Shown here one piece after another: positions 1 to 10,237 of a stretch of DNA of 64,000 nucleotides. The stretch spans positions 434,001 through 498,000 of the forward strand of contig MU867078.1 in NCBI GenBank assembly GCA_033725935.1, written 5' to 3'. The notes beneath the pieces were generated by a model that saw nothing but the letters and a program-made list of their open reading frames with translations, did no database searches and had not been told where the DNA came from. The stretch's first letter is position 1, and each line of letters starts with the position of its first letter. This DNA comes from Cladorrhinum sp. PSN259. Taxonomy: Eukaryota; Ascomycota; Sordariomycetes; Sordariales; Podosporaceae. The position numbers and the translations under genes are program-made.

Positions 1-799
1 GCTAGCCATGTAGACGTAGTAGAATCCCCCCACATTCACCAACTCGCCGAGGTAAGGCTGAAGCGGAATCGGAACAACAATCGAAGTGACGCCGAAATCG
101 ACAAAGTAAACCACCAGCAACGGAATTGACGCAAAAGCGGGAATGAAGAATTTGTGGCGCCATCGAATATCAAATAAGTCGTCGCCGATTCCCAGGAGCG
201 TAATCACCGAAAGTGATATCGTGGCTGACAGGTAACTCGCCAGCTATTTTCCGTTAGTGTGTATCCTTCTATTTTCTTTCAATACCACCCCTTTGGCATA
301 TACACACCTTACTAATAGGAAACTTATGCAACAACCTCCCCCTCCCCACCAATTCCTGCACGCCTCCCCCAGCCAGTATCTCCTCCCCTTCGGAGAAAAC
401 AACATCCTTGTTGCCTCCACCGCTCGTGGCAACCACAAACTCCTTAAAGAACGGAAAAGGAATAAACACCAGCATCACAAACAGGTAAACGACCGCGCAG
501 ATGGCCCCCATGCACTCTGGTATCTCCTTACGGTGTACCTTGCTCATGTCCTTCCCCTTGAGACCTGCTTTCATGAACGTCGGTCCCAGCCATCTTATCA
601 TCGCATAAGTGGCGCTGAATGCCAAGAGAGAAAGGGATAAAGAAGCGATGAGCGGTTCGCCGTCTGTTTGGCGGAGGTATATCTGTAACAGAATGGAGAG
701 CGCGGTGAGTGATAGAGCGGAGAGGGTTAACGTCTCGGTGGAGGAGAGTTGGAACTGTGAGCGAGAAGAGCGGGTTGGTGAGCGGTTCGGTGGTGTCAT
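1..799 (-). CDS. ALG7: UDP-GlcNAc:dolichyl-phosphate GlcNAc-1-phosphate transferase, N-terminal part (runs off the window)
   Basis: ALG7 starts N-glycan assembly in the ER membrane by moving GlcNAc-1-P from UDP-GlcNAc to dolichyl phosphate, and is the tunicamycin target. The sequence shows an ATG at 799, exon 1 (799-308), a 64-bp intron (307-244, donor GTGTGT, branch ACTAAC, acceptor TAG) and exon 2 (243 to the window edge, still open), giving 245 residues. The N-terminus has hydrophobic helices, then the family block around KDMSKVHRKEIPECMGAICA, and after the splice a GIGDDLFDIRW segment, the cytoplasmic Asp-rich region of this enzyme family. A glycine-rich insert lies between the conserved blocks just before the splice. 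The rest of the catalytic part lies outside the window. Identification is firm; the end is missing only because of the window boundary. Confidence 0.93.
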
Positions 800-1758
800 C
801 TTTGCGGCGGTTGATGTTGTTGATGTGATCTTGTCATTATATTAAAAAGCGAAAGAAAAAAAGAAAAAAATGAAAGGAAGAAGATACGGAAACAAGTTGA
901 AGAAAAGCCGAATGAGTGAAATGCGTGTGAAAAAGCGCAGAGAAAAAAATTGTTGTGCACAAGACGAAGTAGTGTGAGTTTGAAGATGTGAAATTGGCGA
1001 TTATGAAATGAGACTTTTGAAGCCAGATCTCCAAAATGACGTTTGCCCAACGGCGGCGCGGTTCCCTTCACAGCAGACCCGCGTGTCAGTTCAAGCTCCC
1101 GTCATTAGACTACGCAGCGGCCGCCCCACTTTTGCCCTTGCCATTTTGGTTTCGAGGGTGAGAAATGATTGGTTGATGGTTAATTCGAGGGGTTTTTTTG
1201 GGGGGAGGGGCCCCTGTTCTTCACTTTTCGTCTCAACCTCGGCGATAGCTTCAGAAGAACCATGAGACTCAAAAGTCAGCAAATAATGCCTAGAAAAAAA
1301 AAGAAGAAAAAAAGCATATATATCTTCCAGCTAATGATGTAGCCAAAAAAAACAGTTAGGATAATAATATCTCATTTCAGACCAACTTGGGATAACACAC
1401 ATTCTCCATACACCATAATCCACCAGACCCCTTTTTACATCGACATTACACTACTAACCATTCCATTTTTGCGTTCGATCAACAAATGCGAAAAAGAAGG
1501 GGAAAAAAAATATAGTATCAAAATACCCATTGCAAAGCTTAGGAAGCCAACAAGTAAATAAAAAGGAAAAAGGATCTTGTGTGCTCCCCCAAAATCCCAG
1601 GTATCATATAAAATACTTTGCGAGTTCCCACGCAAACCCAACAAACAAAAAATAATAATAAATGTTTCAACTGCAAACCACCACCCACCCCCTTGAATGC
1701 CCTTTTTTGAAATCCATCCCACCAAAACCCAGTTTTATACACCTTCTCCTCTCATGTT
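800..1758. other. Intergenic: ALG7 upstream region and LEU1 3' region
   Basis: No gene is supported here. The stretch between about 845 and 900 is purine-rich (A and AG runs) and lies just upstream of the ALG7 start. The part from about 1290 to 1740 is AT-rich with A-runs and probably holds the LEU1 3' untranslated region, since LEU1 reads leftward and stops at 1759. The short open frames here look like chance. Confidence 0.6.
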
Positions 1759-4295
1759 TTACCACTCAAGAGGCTCCTTCTTGGTCTCACCCCTGTTGGT
1801 CTTGGGCACAGGAACGGCCTTGGCAGCCAACTTTCCTCCTTGTCCCTTCCTCTTCAAGTAGGCCTTGCCATCCAACCAAGGGGTCTCAAGCGTCATCTTC
1901 CTCTCAAACTCGTCAATCTTATCCTCGAGCTGCAGAGTCAGGCCGATATCATCAAGACCGTTAATCAAGCAGTGCTTCCTGAACTCCTCAACCTCAAATG
2001 AGCACAAGGCGTTACCCTCGGCACCCTTGATGAGCTGGTTGGGGAGATCAATCTCAATCTCGCGGCCAGCAGCGGCCTCGGCGTGCACCTTCTCAAGATC
2101 CTCCTGGTTCCTGATGGCAATTGGAAGCATACCGTTCTTGAACGAGTTGTTGAAGAAGATATCGGCAAATGACGGGGCAATGACCGACTTTACGCCGAAA
2201 TCGTTAAGAGCCCAAGGGGCGTGCTCGCGAGAGGAGCCGCAGCCGAAGTTGGCACCCGTGCAGACAATGATCTTGGCATTGCGGTAAGGCTCCTTGTTGA
2301 GAACGAAGTCTGGGTTCTCAGTGTTCTGGTCAATGTACCTCCACTCGTAAAAGAGGGCCTTGCCGAGACCGGTACGCTTGATAGTCTTGAGGAACTGCTT
2401 GGGAATGATGGCATCGGTGTCGATGTTTGGCTTCTCCATTGGTGCGGCAATACCCTTGAGGGTGGTGAACTTGGGAAGACCAGCGCTGGCGGTCTTGGGG
2501 ACTGAGGTGTTAACTTGGGGGGAGGAATCCTCAGGTTGGTCGGTAAGAGCCTCCTTCTCGTGGTCGTCCGTCTCGATCCTCTCATCTGCGTGAGCCTTCG
2601 CAGTGGTGGCATTCTCAGGGGTGACGGCAGCCTCAATATGTGGGCTGGACTTGTACTCGGTCAACTTTCTAACATCGGCAAGCTTGCCGACGATGGCAGC
2701 GGCAGCAGCCATGACTGGGGACATGAGATGAGTGCGACCCTGAGCACCCTGACGACCCTCGAAGTTACGGTTGCTGGTAGAGGCGCATCTCTCCTTGGGG
2801 GAGAGAATATCAGGGTTCATGCCCAGGCACATACTGCAACCGGCCTCACGCCACTCGAAACCGGCATCGGTGAAGATCTGGTTAAGACCTTCAGCCTCAG
2901 CCTGCTCCTTGACGAGACCGGAACCAGGTACGATCAAAGCGCGTTTGATGTTGGCCGCAATTTTCTTACCCTTGACGACCTGAGCAGCGGCGCGCAAATC
3001 CTCAATTCTGGAGTTGGTGCAAGAGCCAATGAATACCTTGTCAACCACAATATCCTCCATCTTCTCGCCAGCCTTGAGACCCATGTACTCAAGCATGCGA
3101 CGGCCGGCAGCCTTCTTGCCCTCATTGGCAAAGGTCTCGGGGTCGGGGACGGTGCCGGTGATGGGAACGACGTCCTCAGGGCTGGTACCCCAGGTAACGG
3201 TGGGGATAATGTCCTTGCCGTCAATAAAGACATCGATGTCGTACTTGGCATCGGGATCAGACTGGAGAGACTTCCAATAGGCGACGGCTTTGTTCCACTC
3301 GTCGGATCCATACTTGGGAGCTAGGGGTCTACCCTTGAGGTACTCAAAGGTGATCTCATCAGGCGCAACCATACCAGCTCGGGCACCAGCCTCAATTGAC
3401 ATGTTGCAGATGGACATGCGAGCCTCTATGCTCAGACTCCGGATAACGGAACCGGCAAACTCAATAACTGAACCGTTACCACCGGCGGTACCGATCTTGC
3501 CAATGACGTGGAGAACCACGTCCTTGGAGCTGACGCCAGGAGCAAGCTCACCATCGACCTGTATCCTCATGTTCTTGCTGCGCTTGGTGATCAAAGTCTG
3601 GGTGGCAAGGACGTGCTCGACCTCGCTGGTGCCGATACCGAAAGCCAGGGCACCAAAGGCGCCATGGGTAGAGGTGTGGCTGTCTCCGCAGACGACGGTG
3701 GTGCCGGGGAGAGTGAAGCCCTGCTCGGGACCAATAACGTGGACGATGCCCTGTCTCTTATCACTCAAACCAAAGTATGTGACGCCAAACTTCTTGACGT
3801 TCTCCTCCAGGGTCACGCATTGCGTCCGGGAATCGTCCTCCTGAATAAAGCTCGCGATATCCTTGAGCGCTTTTCTGGAAGTAGTGGGGACATTCTGTGC
3901 ATCGGCGGGAAAAAATGTGTCAATAATGGAGTCCTGTTACACCTGCACGGTTTACATCGGGAAGCGGGATTATTTCCTTACATGGTCGGTGGTAGCAAGT
4001 GTGCAGTCTGGTCTTCGGACCTTGCGGCCGGCCTTTTCTAAACCCTCGAATGCTTGCTATTGTGTGGATTGTGTTAGTGATATTTTGTCTCTCTCTCTCC
4101 GGTGTTCGGTTCGGGGATTTTTCTGGAAATCTTGGGTTCCACCATGGGAAGGGGACGGCGTACCGGTGAGGTGACTTCGTGCACAAGATGACGGTCAATG
4201 TACAGCAGAATGGTTCCATCGAGCTTCTCGTCGACAATATGGGCCTGGAAGACCTTGTCGTAGAGGGTTTGTGGTGTTTTCTCGGCGACGGGCAT
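1759..4295 (-). CDS. LEU1: 3-isopropylmalate dehydratase (isopropylmalate isomerase), both domains in one chain
   Basis: This enzyme converts 2-isopropylmalate to 3-isopropylmalate in leucine synthesis, using a [4Fe-4S] cluster. Three exons are inferred: 4295-4164, 4056-3982 and 3894-1759, giving 780 residues, close to the usual fungal length. The joins restore the family block ATTDHNVPTTSRK across intron 2. The aconitase-type cluster cysteines are visible: C361 in IGSCTNSR, and C422 and C425 in GCSMCLGMNPD. A charged, poorly conserved linker (about residues 490-540) joins the catalytic half to the swivel half, which starts near FTTLKGIAAP and includes IDTDAIIPKQFL. Bacteria make the two halves as separate LeuC and LeuD subunits; fungi fuse them. 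Leu3-type and Gcn4/CPC1-type control is known for this gene in other fungi; possible sites are noted separately. The N. crassa orthologue is leu-2, from memory. Confidence 0.97.
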
Positions 4296-6372
4296 TTTGT
4301 GTGATGTTGTCTCTCCTCCGGGGAGTAGTGGTGTATCTGATTAAGTGTAGTTGGTGTGTTGCGGAATATATGAAAACGGGAGAGTAAAGAACCCCCTTTT
4401 TTGTAACAATTCCGGTAGTGTGTTCCTTTGTCTCTCTCTCAGCAAGCTGGTGGTCGGGGATGAGGAGTAGCGTTGAGTTTTAAGTATGATGATGTTGTGG
4501 CAAAATTGGGAAAAGAAGAAACGATCACAGAGAGTTAAACCACTCGGAAGAGAGAGAACTGATAGATGACTTTTTTTCCTTCAAACTTTGTTATAAGATT
4601 TCCCTGGCTAGGCACAGGCTACACGTATTATAATAAACACACCACTCAATGACTGACAGGAAAATAATCCACACCGGCTCGCTGCGGACAGCGATGACGG
4701 ATGCCTTCGAATTCCAAAACGACGACGCCAGAGCTGTGAGACGGCCGATGTTCGGAGTGGTCGCACCAAGGCAACCTCCGGTTCGCGGAATGCGGGGTGG
4801 CCAACGGCCCACGGAGAGTCAATCTGTGCTTGAATTTCCAAAAAATGCCCCACGATTGGTTACCGGTACCTGAGTACCTTGTGAAGTGGCGGGCAGGGGC
4901 CTTTTTCGCTGTTTTAGCGCGCCGCCCGGCTCGGCTGCTGTTTGTTTCTTTTATGTGTGATGGAAGCTTTTTACCAAGGATTCCAGAGCATTCAAAGCAG
5001 CCATCCCCATGCCAAAAAAAAACCTCGGAGCTCCATCCAAGTCGATTTTCTACGGTACATGTACAATGTAACGGCTTCAACAGCGTCAACCCTTGAAGCT
5101 TTTGTTTCTAACAAACGACTCATTCAATTCCCTCTTTTCAGCAAGTTTTCAAAATACATAACCTCACCTCAACTTTTTCAGCCGATGCTATCCAGCCCTA
5201 TATTACGTGTAAAAACTGATCTTCAACTTTCTTTCTCGATCGGAAGAAAAAAGTGACACCATCTTACAGTACCCCACATCACGGGTGTGGTGTAGTGTAA
5301 ATCAGCAAAGCCCGGGGCACCTTCCATCTGCCCCTCACATTCCGCCTTCCGTGGCACCTCTCCACTTTCCCCTGCACCCTTCCGGAAACCCGAAGGAAGT
5401 ATACAAAACAAAAGCTCGTGATACCAACCCCCCACGCCGTCACCGTTCTATGTACGAACAAAGATAGATGATTGCACGTTTTCCTTTCCATCCAAAGTTC
5501 TTATTACCCCTAAGAAATTCCCATTTCCCCTCCTCACCTTCCCGTCCCGTAGATTTGTTGGCTGATAAGCTTTGCCACCCACCATCATCCCATCCACCCC
5601 CCGGTGCCCCGGATTTCATTTTCCCTAGTGTAGGTATGTACGGATCCGTACCTATGTGCATATCTATGGAAGCGTATCTTTTCAGGCGATGTGCATGCTG
5701 ACATCCCATCCCGATCGCGAAAACAAAACATCGGTGTGATAAAAACTCCATCTTCAATAATATACAGATGCGTATATATACATGCATGTATATTCACCCC
5801 CGCGATAGGTATGTAGTAACCTACTGGTTATCTATTGTGTATGTACACTACCTATGTATATGCCTAATGATCGAGCCAATCATCCACTTACAATTCTCCG
5901 TTCCCGAGGTACAGTACCTAATCCTTCTGTGCCGATGAGTTCCTTCCATGCTGGTGGTCCAGTCAATGCACGCAGTTAATCAGAATCTCCGATTCAGAAT
6001 GCGAATCCCTACTCCGTACAAACCCCAATTGCCGGTTGGATGCATGAGGTGATCATCCGACCAGACATGAGTGATGTCCATCCATTCCATCCTATCACAC
6101 CTCCCACTCCTGGCGAAGCGGTGTAATGCACACGATGCGATGCAACCTGGCTTCTAGATAGCTTGACTCGGAAACAGCGATTCCCCTATTTCCTCTATCA
6201 GGCCAACTGAGGTAAGAAAACAAAAGCCCCTTTTGCACCGGAATAACCATTGCTTTCCTAATCATATCAATTATTATTTCTCCTTTTCTTTTTCGTTTGC
6301 GGTTCCTCTCCTCTCTCCCACTCTCTTCATTATTATATACAACTGCTATTCTCATCAAGCCCTCACACTTTG
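4296..6372. other. Intergenic: LEU1 promoter region and 3' side of the 954-residue gene
   Basis: No gene is supported. The segment carries the LEU1 upstream region (LEU1 reads leftward from 4295). Seen here are a CT-rich patch near 4430, a near-palindromic ACCGGTACC at about 4862-4870, a zinc-cluster-like palindrome at 5639-5650, and many TACCTA/TAGGTA words between 5630 and 5870. The region right of about 6100 is probably the 3' flank of the gene ending at 6373. Short open frames on both strands lack conservation or splice logic. Confidence 0.55.
5639..5650. promoter_or_regulatory. Palindrome TACGGATCCGTA, possible zinc-cluster factor site
   Basis: A perfect 12-bp palindrome containing CGG-N2-CCG sits about 1.35 kb upstream of the LEU1 start. 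Leu3, the zinc-cluster regulator of leucine genes in yeast, binds CCGG-N2-CCGG, and this site matches the inner CGG/CCG but not the outer C and G. The flanks extend as an imperfect palindrome of TAGGTA/TACCTA words. Function is inferred only. Confidence 0.25.
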
Positions 6373-9237
6373 TCAAACTCCCAAAATCCTCCACATCCCC
6401 TTGCCAACCTGGCACACCACCCAACTAACCCAAACAAACCCCCTAATCATCCACACCGCAACCACCACAACCCCAAACATAAACACCAAAGCAATCAGAC
6501 AAATTCCCCAATCCTCCCACTCTACTTCCTCCTTGCCATCTTCGCCCGCCAATCTTTTCCTGAGTTCCGAGTCTCCATCAAACACGGGCCTTATTAACTC
6601 CCAATACGCAGAAACCAATATAAAGATAACCGACAACACTACCCTAACCCACTTACACATCGTCTCCAGACAGTTTCGTAACAAGCTGAGTCTAGAACTC
6701 CCCGCTAGCGTCACCATTACCAAAGAAGCTAGATCTCGGCGCTCCTCCGGTCCCGCCCCACGGATTGACTCCCGGTCCGACACCGGAGCCGGCACGGTCC
6801 GCAGCTGCGGCTGCCGAGGGATCGACGTCCCATCATTCGGTTCCTTTATCGGGATTACTACTGATGACTGTTCTTTTGGGGACTCTTGCCGTGCTATTGT
6901 TGTCACGAGATGCGTAAATGCTGCTCGCGCCGCTCCGCGCGCTATGGCGTGATCTAGACCCATGCTTGGTTCCCTTGGCCTTAGACTTAGGGGAAGGGGA
7001 GGAGGAGGAGGCTGATGGTGATGATGATCGTGAGAGGTAGACGTGGATATTTGTGGTGATGACTGGGTCTTTGTCGGACTTGGCTCGCAAACTTCCTCTT
7101 CTTCCTTGTTGTCTGCACCCTCTCTCATCGTCTTGCGCATCGACCACTGCGCCGGTGGAGGAGACTGAGGAGACTCTGTCGACACGTGCTGGGAACACTC
7201 TGTGACATCTTTTTCCTCGTTTACGGTTGTTGCCGTCGTAATTTCCTGCACCGCCACAGAAGACGTGATAACGCTGTCTTGTTCTGGTTTTGGTAGGAAG
7301 GGTGGAGGAGTTCTGGTTACCAGAGCGCAAAGGGTCCGCGGAAGCACCATCTCCTGATCTGATATCTCCGTCGTTATCTCCAGAGTCCGGCTTTCGATGC
7401 TCGGCCAAATGCTCAGTTGCATCTCGGTCGGGGAAGCCGGCGGCTCCGAAAAGATGCTGCTGGGCATCTCTGCCAACGACAGGCAGGATAACTGGGGTGA
7501 GAATACGGTGGCTGTGGTCGACATGGATGTCGGCGTCAGAAGAGTGTCTTCGAAGTCTTCGGTTGTCTCGCCGCAGCCGTTCATGGAAGGAGGATGATTC
7601 TGACTGCATTCGGATCCAGTAGTGATGGTGATGGGTGTGTAGGCAGATTGGCCGTTGTTGTCCTGCTCTTCCGTTGTCGACGATGCTGTCCGGACACTTA
7701 CCCGGGTGGTGTTGCTGTTGCTCTGGTCGCCGGCCCCTGAACAGCCCAGGTCTTGCATCAACCTACTTGCCCACTGGTCTGCTGGATTCAGGTTGTCTAG
7801 CTGGAGCACCGAGGAATCGCTGATCCTTCCAAGCCCCTTGATGTCTGGCAGACTGTGACGGTATCGGTGTCCCTTGGCTGCTGATACGACGGGATGGCGC
7901 GGCTCCAACTGGTCGCCTCCGAATGCTAATCTGTCCTGTAGACCATGACCTGACCGGCGGGTGATCAGCGGCGGGAGATTGAACCGGACCGTCCGGGGTC
8001 TCAAGGAAGATGACTTTCCGAGTGGTTGTTCTACATTCTCTTTGTTGCTGGAAGGCGTGAATTTCCCTAGTTCCTGGCTCAGGATGGCTGGTATTGCTAT
8101 CTCTTCTCTCTCTGTAGCGGGGCGATGGTATTCCATCCTCGTCGCCACCGCCGGATGGCCTAAAAAAGGACTCCTGTTTGGGCTGCGGTTCACGGGACTT
8201 CTTTGCAGAGTGTCTTCACTGTCCATGTTATGCAAGCTCAAGCTTCGCTGTGACTGTGGTATAGGGCTTAGCTTCGGCGTTGCAACAGACGACCAAGCAC
8301 TGTCTTTCCTCTGCCACACTACATTTCCGCCATGCTGCTCTATGATTGACCTCACCTCCTTTCTACTCTCCTCCGCCTTTCCCTGCTGTCTCTTGATCGA
8401 GGCTTCGTTCTGGACATTCTCATAACCGTCTACTGCTTCAATCGCTGCGTGAGCGAGCGTTGCCAAGTGAGATACAGTAGCGATTGAATATGACGTTGAG
8501 GCTTCTTCTGAGCTGGTCGTCGGCGTAATGACATCCATCTGGCCCGTGTAAGGATTGATGCCAGTCACACCCAAAAAATCGCCACTTTCTTTGAGATTTC
8601 GACGCTGACGACGCAGCTCTTGCTTTACGGTAAAGGCATCGCGAGTGTGTCTTGGCTGTATGGTGACTGCCTGTGAGGGATGGTGTGGAAGAAGAGGAGC
8701 TTCTTCATCCTCTCCCATCCTCTGGAAAAAAGGCGCTCGATTGTCAGCATCAAGCCGAAGTCCACGGTTTTCGCCACGACCTGGGCTAGTAACTTTCTTC
8801 CTGGGAATTAAGTGCGGAGTCCCTGGCATTGTCTCTTGGTTGTTTCTCTCCCTAATGCTATGGGCACGACGTGGCAACGAGATAGGCGTTCTCCACAAAC
8901 TGGAAGGTATGGCATCCGGGTTATGGCGACTGATAGAGTTGACCCTCTGTTGTAGTATGCTTCCACTTGCAGTCCGCGTCTCTCCAGGACGACGGTTTTC
9001 ACCAGGCTGATTTGTGGTTGTTGTCACGCGAGCGGTACTACCTTTCTCTGGGCGTTTGCTTGGGCGAAGCCTATTGATGAAGTTCGTCATGGACGTGGTA
9101 ATATTCTTCCGCGTTGGAGGTGATGAAGGTTCAGATGGCTCCTGGTTCCTTGGGAGCAGAGGTTGGGTGGCATCTCCCAGAACCCTCGGTGCAGGTGAGG
9201 GCGGCCGATTGTAGCCACGGGGAGGGGAGAAGGCCAT
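6373..9237 (-). CDS. Uncharacterised 954-residue disordered protein with two C-terminal membrane segments
   Basis: One uninterrupted frame from an ATG at 9237. I do not know its function. The protein is mostly Ser/Pro/Arg/Thr-rich and probably disordered. The most ordered-looking part is around residues 208-240, containing ESGDFLGVTGINPYTGQMDV, which I recognise as a block recurring in uncharacterised ascomycete proteins. A short hydrophilic segment at about 252-300 with ATVSHLATLAHAAIEAVDGY may be helical. A His-rich and Pro-rich run precedes the end. Two hydrophobic helices follow (roughly residues 840-860 and 905-930), separated by an acidic loop rich in EE/EW. A tail-anchored or double-spanning membrane protein with a long soluble N-terminal part fits best. 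Both neighbours are on the same strand but far away, so no operon-like logic applies. Confidence 0.8.
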   Translation of the reverse strand: MAFSPPRGYNRPPSPAPRVLGDATQPLLPRNQEPSEPSSPPTRKNITTSMTNFINRLRPSKRPEKGSTARVTTTTNQPGENRRPGETRTASGSILQQRVNSISRHNPDAIPSSLWRTPISLPRRAHSIRERNNQETMPGTPHLIPRKKVTSPGRGENRGLRLDADNRAPFFQRMGEDEEAPLLPHHPSQAVTIQPRHTRDAFTVKQELRRQRRNLKESGDFLGVTGINPYTGQMDVITPTTSSEEASTSYSIATVSHLATLAHAAIEAVDGYENVQNEASIKRQQGKAEESRKEVRSIIEQHGGNVVWQRKDSAWSSVATPKLSPIPQSQRSLSLHNMDSEDTLQRSPVNRSPNRSPFLGHPAVATRMEYHRPATEREEIAIPAILSQELGKFTPSSNKENVEQPLGKSSSLRPRTVRFNLPPLITRRSGHGLQDRLAFGGDQLEPRHPVVSAAKGHRYRHSLPDIKGLGRISDSSVLQLDNLNPADQWASRLMQDLGCSGAGDQSNSNTTRVSVRTASSTTEEQDNNGQSAYTPITITTGSECSQNHPPSMNGCGETTEDFEDTLLTPTSMSTTATVFSPQLSCLSLAEMPSSIFSEPPASPTEMQLSIWPSIESRTLEITTEISDQEMVLPRTLCALVTRTPPPFLPKPEQDSVITSSVAVQEITTATTVNEEKDVTECSQHVSTESPQSPPPAQWSMRKTMREGADNKEEEEVCEPSPTKTQSSPQISTSTSHDHHHHQPPPPPLPLSLRPREPSMGLDHAIARGAARAAFTHLVTTIARQESPKEQSSVVIPIKEPNDGTSIPRQPQLRTVPAPVSDRESIRGAGPEERRDLASLVMVTLAGSSRLSLLRNCLETMCKWVRVVLSVIFILVSAYWELIRPVFDGDSELRKRLAGEDGKEEVEWEDWGICLIALVFMFGVVVVAVWMIRGFVWVSWVVCQVGKGMWRILGV

Positions 9238-10237
9238 GGTTTGTTTGCCAGCAAAGTAATGATGTGATTATAAGATATGGCTACTGGGTCTGGGAAGAAG
9301 AACAAACAAGCATGGCAAATCCAGCAAACCGGAGCTTGCTAGGAGGGAGGATGGGGAGAGTCGACTTTACAACTGAAAGAACTCTTCAGAACACCGAGAC
9401 TCTCCCCCGCTGCCACCAGCCTTATTTCCGGTAATCAGTGATTTGAACCATCATGGATGGCAGGAGCACACAATTGAGACTTGAGCACTGCAAGTACGGC
9501 TCTTTTCGGAGTTGATTCAAGTTACCCTCTCTTCCACCATCTCCGGCAGGTGCAATGACGACGGGACGTCTCGGCCATTGGGAAAGTAAGCAGGTCAACG
9601 TGCTTGCCATCCATGTTTCTCATATCTCTCTTGATCGGCAAGTTCAAGTTGAAACTGTGACTCGCCGGTGCCGGCCAGACTGTGATATCTCAATGTTTCC
9701 TTCCCTTCGTCACCTGAAACCCTGTTCTCAGTCTCCACTCTCACAACAACCACAAGCGTCTCCACCACCTCCACAAACAAACCCACAAACATATTGCCCG
9801 TTAGCGAGCCCTCCTCCACAGCAAACAGGTTCTTCCTCGAGCTTCTCAGCGTCAGTGGTTTAGTGGTAAAATCCATCGTTGCCATCGATGGGCCCCGCGT
9901 TCGATTCGCGGCTGACGCATATCTTTTGCCATTGCCCTCTTTAAGCTCCTTTTTTAGTTCTGTTTTCTAGCCAACTCCCCTCTCTCAAGTTTTAGTATGT
10001 ACCCAAAACCCAACGACCCCAAGCCGATTGGTTATACACGAAAAATGTCAGCCAAAATTACTATATTGCAAGTCTGTAACCCACCAGCCCTCAATACTAT
10101 ACAGAGTAAACCACAAAACGCCAAGAATATGCACCATCCAGAAACGCCGTTCCTTTGCTCAACCCAAGTTCCCTAAACACCTCCCAAAATCAAATCCCCA
10201 TGTTGCCATGCTGCATCCATCTCTAACTGACCTCCTC
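9238..10237. other. Intergenic with tRNA-Gly
   Basis: This lies between the uncharacterised gene (start at 9237) and the 3' end of NUR1 (stop at 10238), both minus strand. The only supported element is the tRNA-Gly. The frame at 9595-9885 on the minus strand overlaps the tRNA and is not supported. Confidence 0.6.
9849..9919 (+). tRNA. tRNA-Gly (anticodon GCC)
   Basis: A full 71-nt cloverleaf is visible. The acceptor stem GCGTCAG (9849-9855) pairs perfectly with CTGACGC (9912-9918), with discriminator A at 9919. The D arm contains TGGTTTAGTGGT, serving as the A box. The anticodon stem CATCG/CGATG closes the loop TTGCCAT, with anticodon GCC at 9881-9883. The T loop is TTCGATT with a fully paired stem. 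No intron is present. A TTTT run begins a few bases downstream and suits RNA polymerase III termination. Confidence 0.96.

Noticed and set aside
2515..3324. 269-codon plus-strand open frame
   Set aside because: It lies antisense to LEU1 exon 3; openness follows from the codon bias of the real gene and no family is recognised.
9595..9885. 96-codon minus-strand frame
   Set aside because: Overlaps the intact tRNA-Gly and shows no similarity to a known family.
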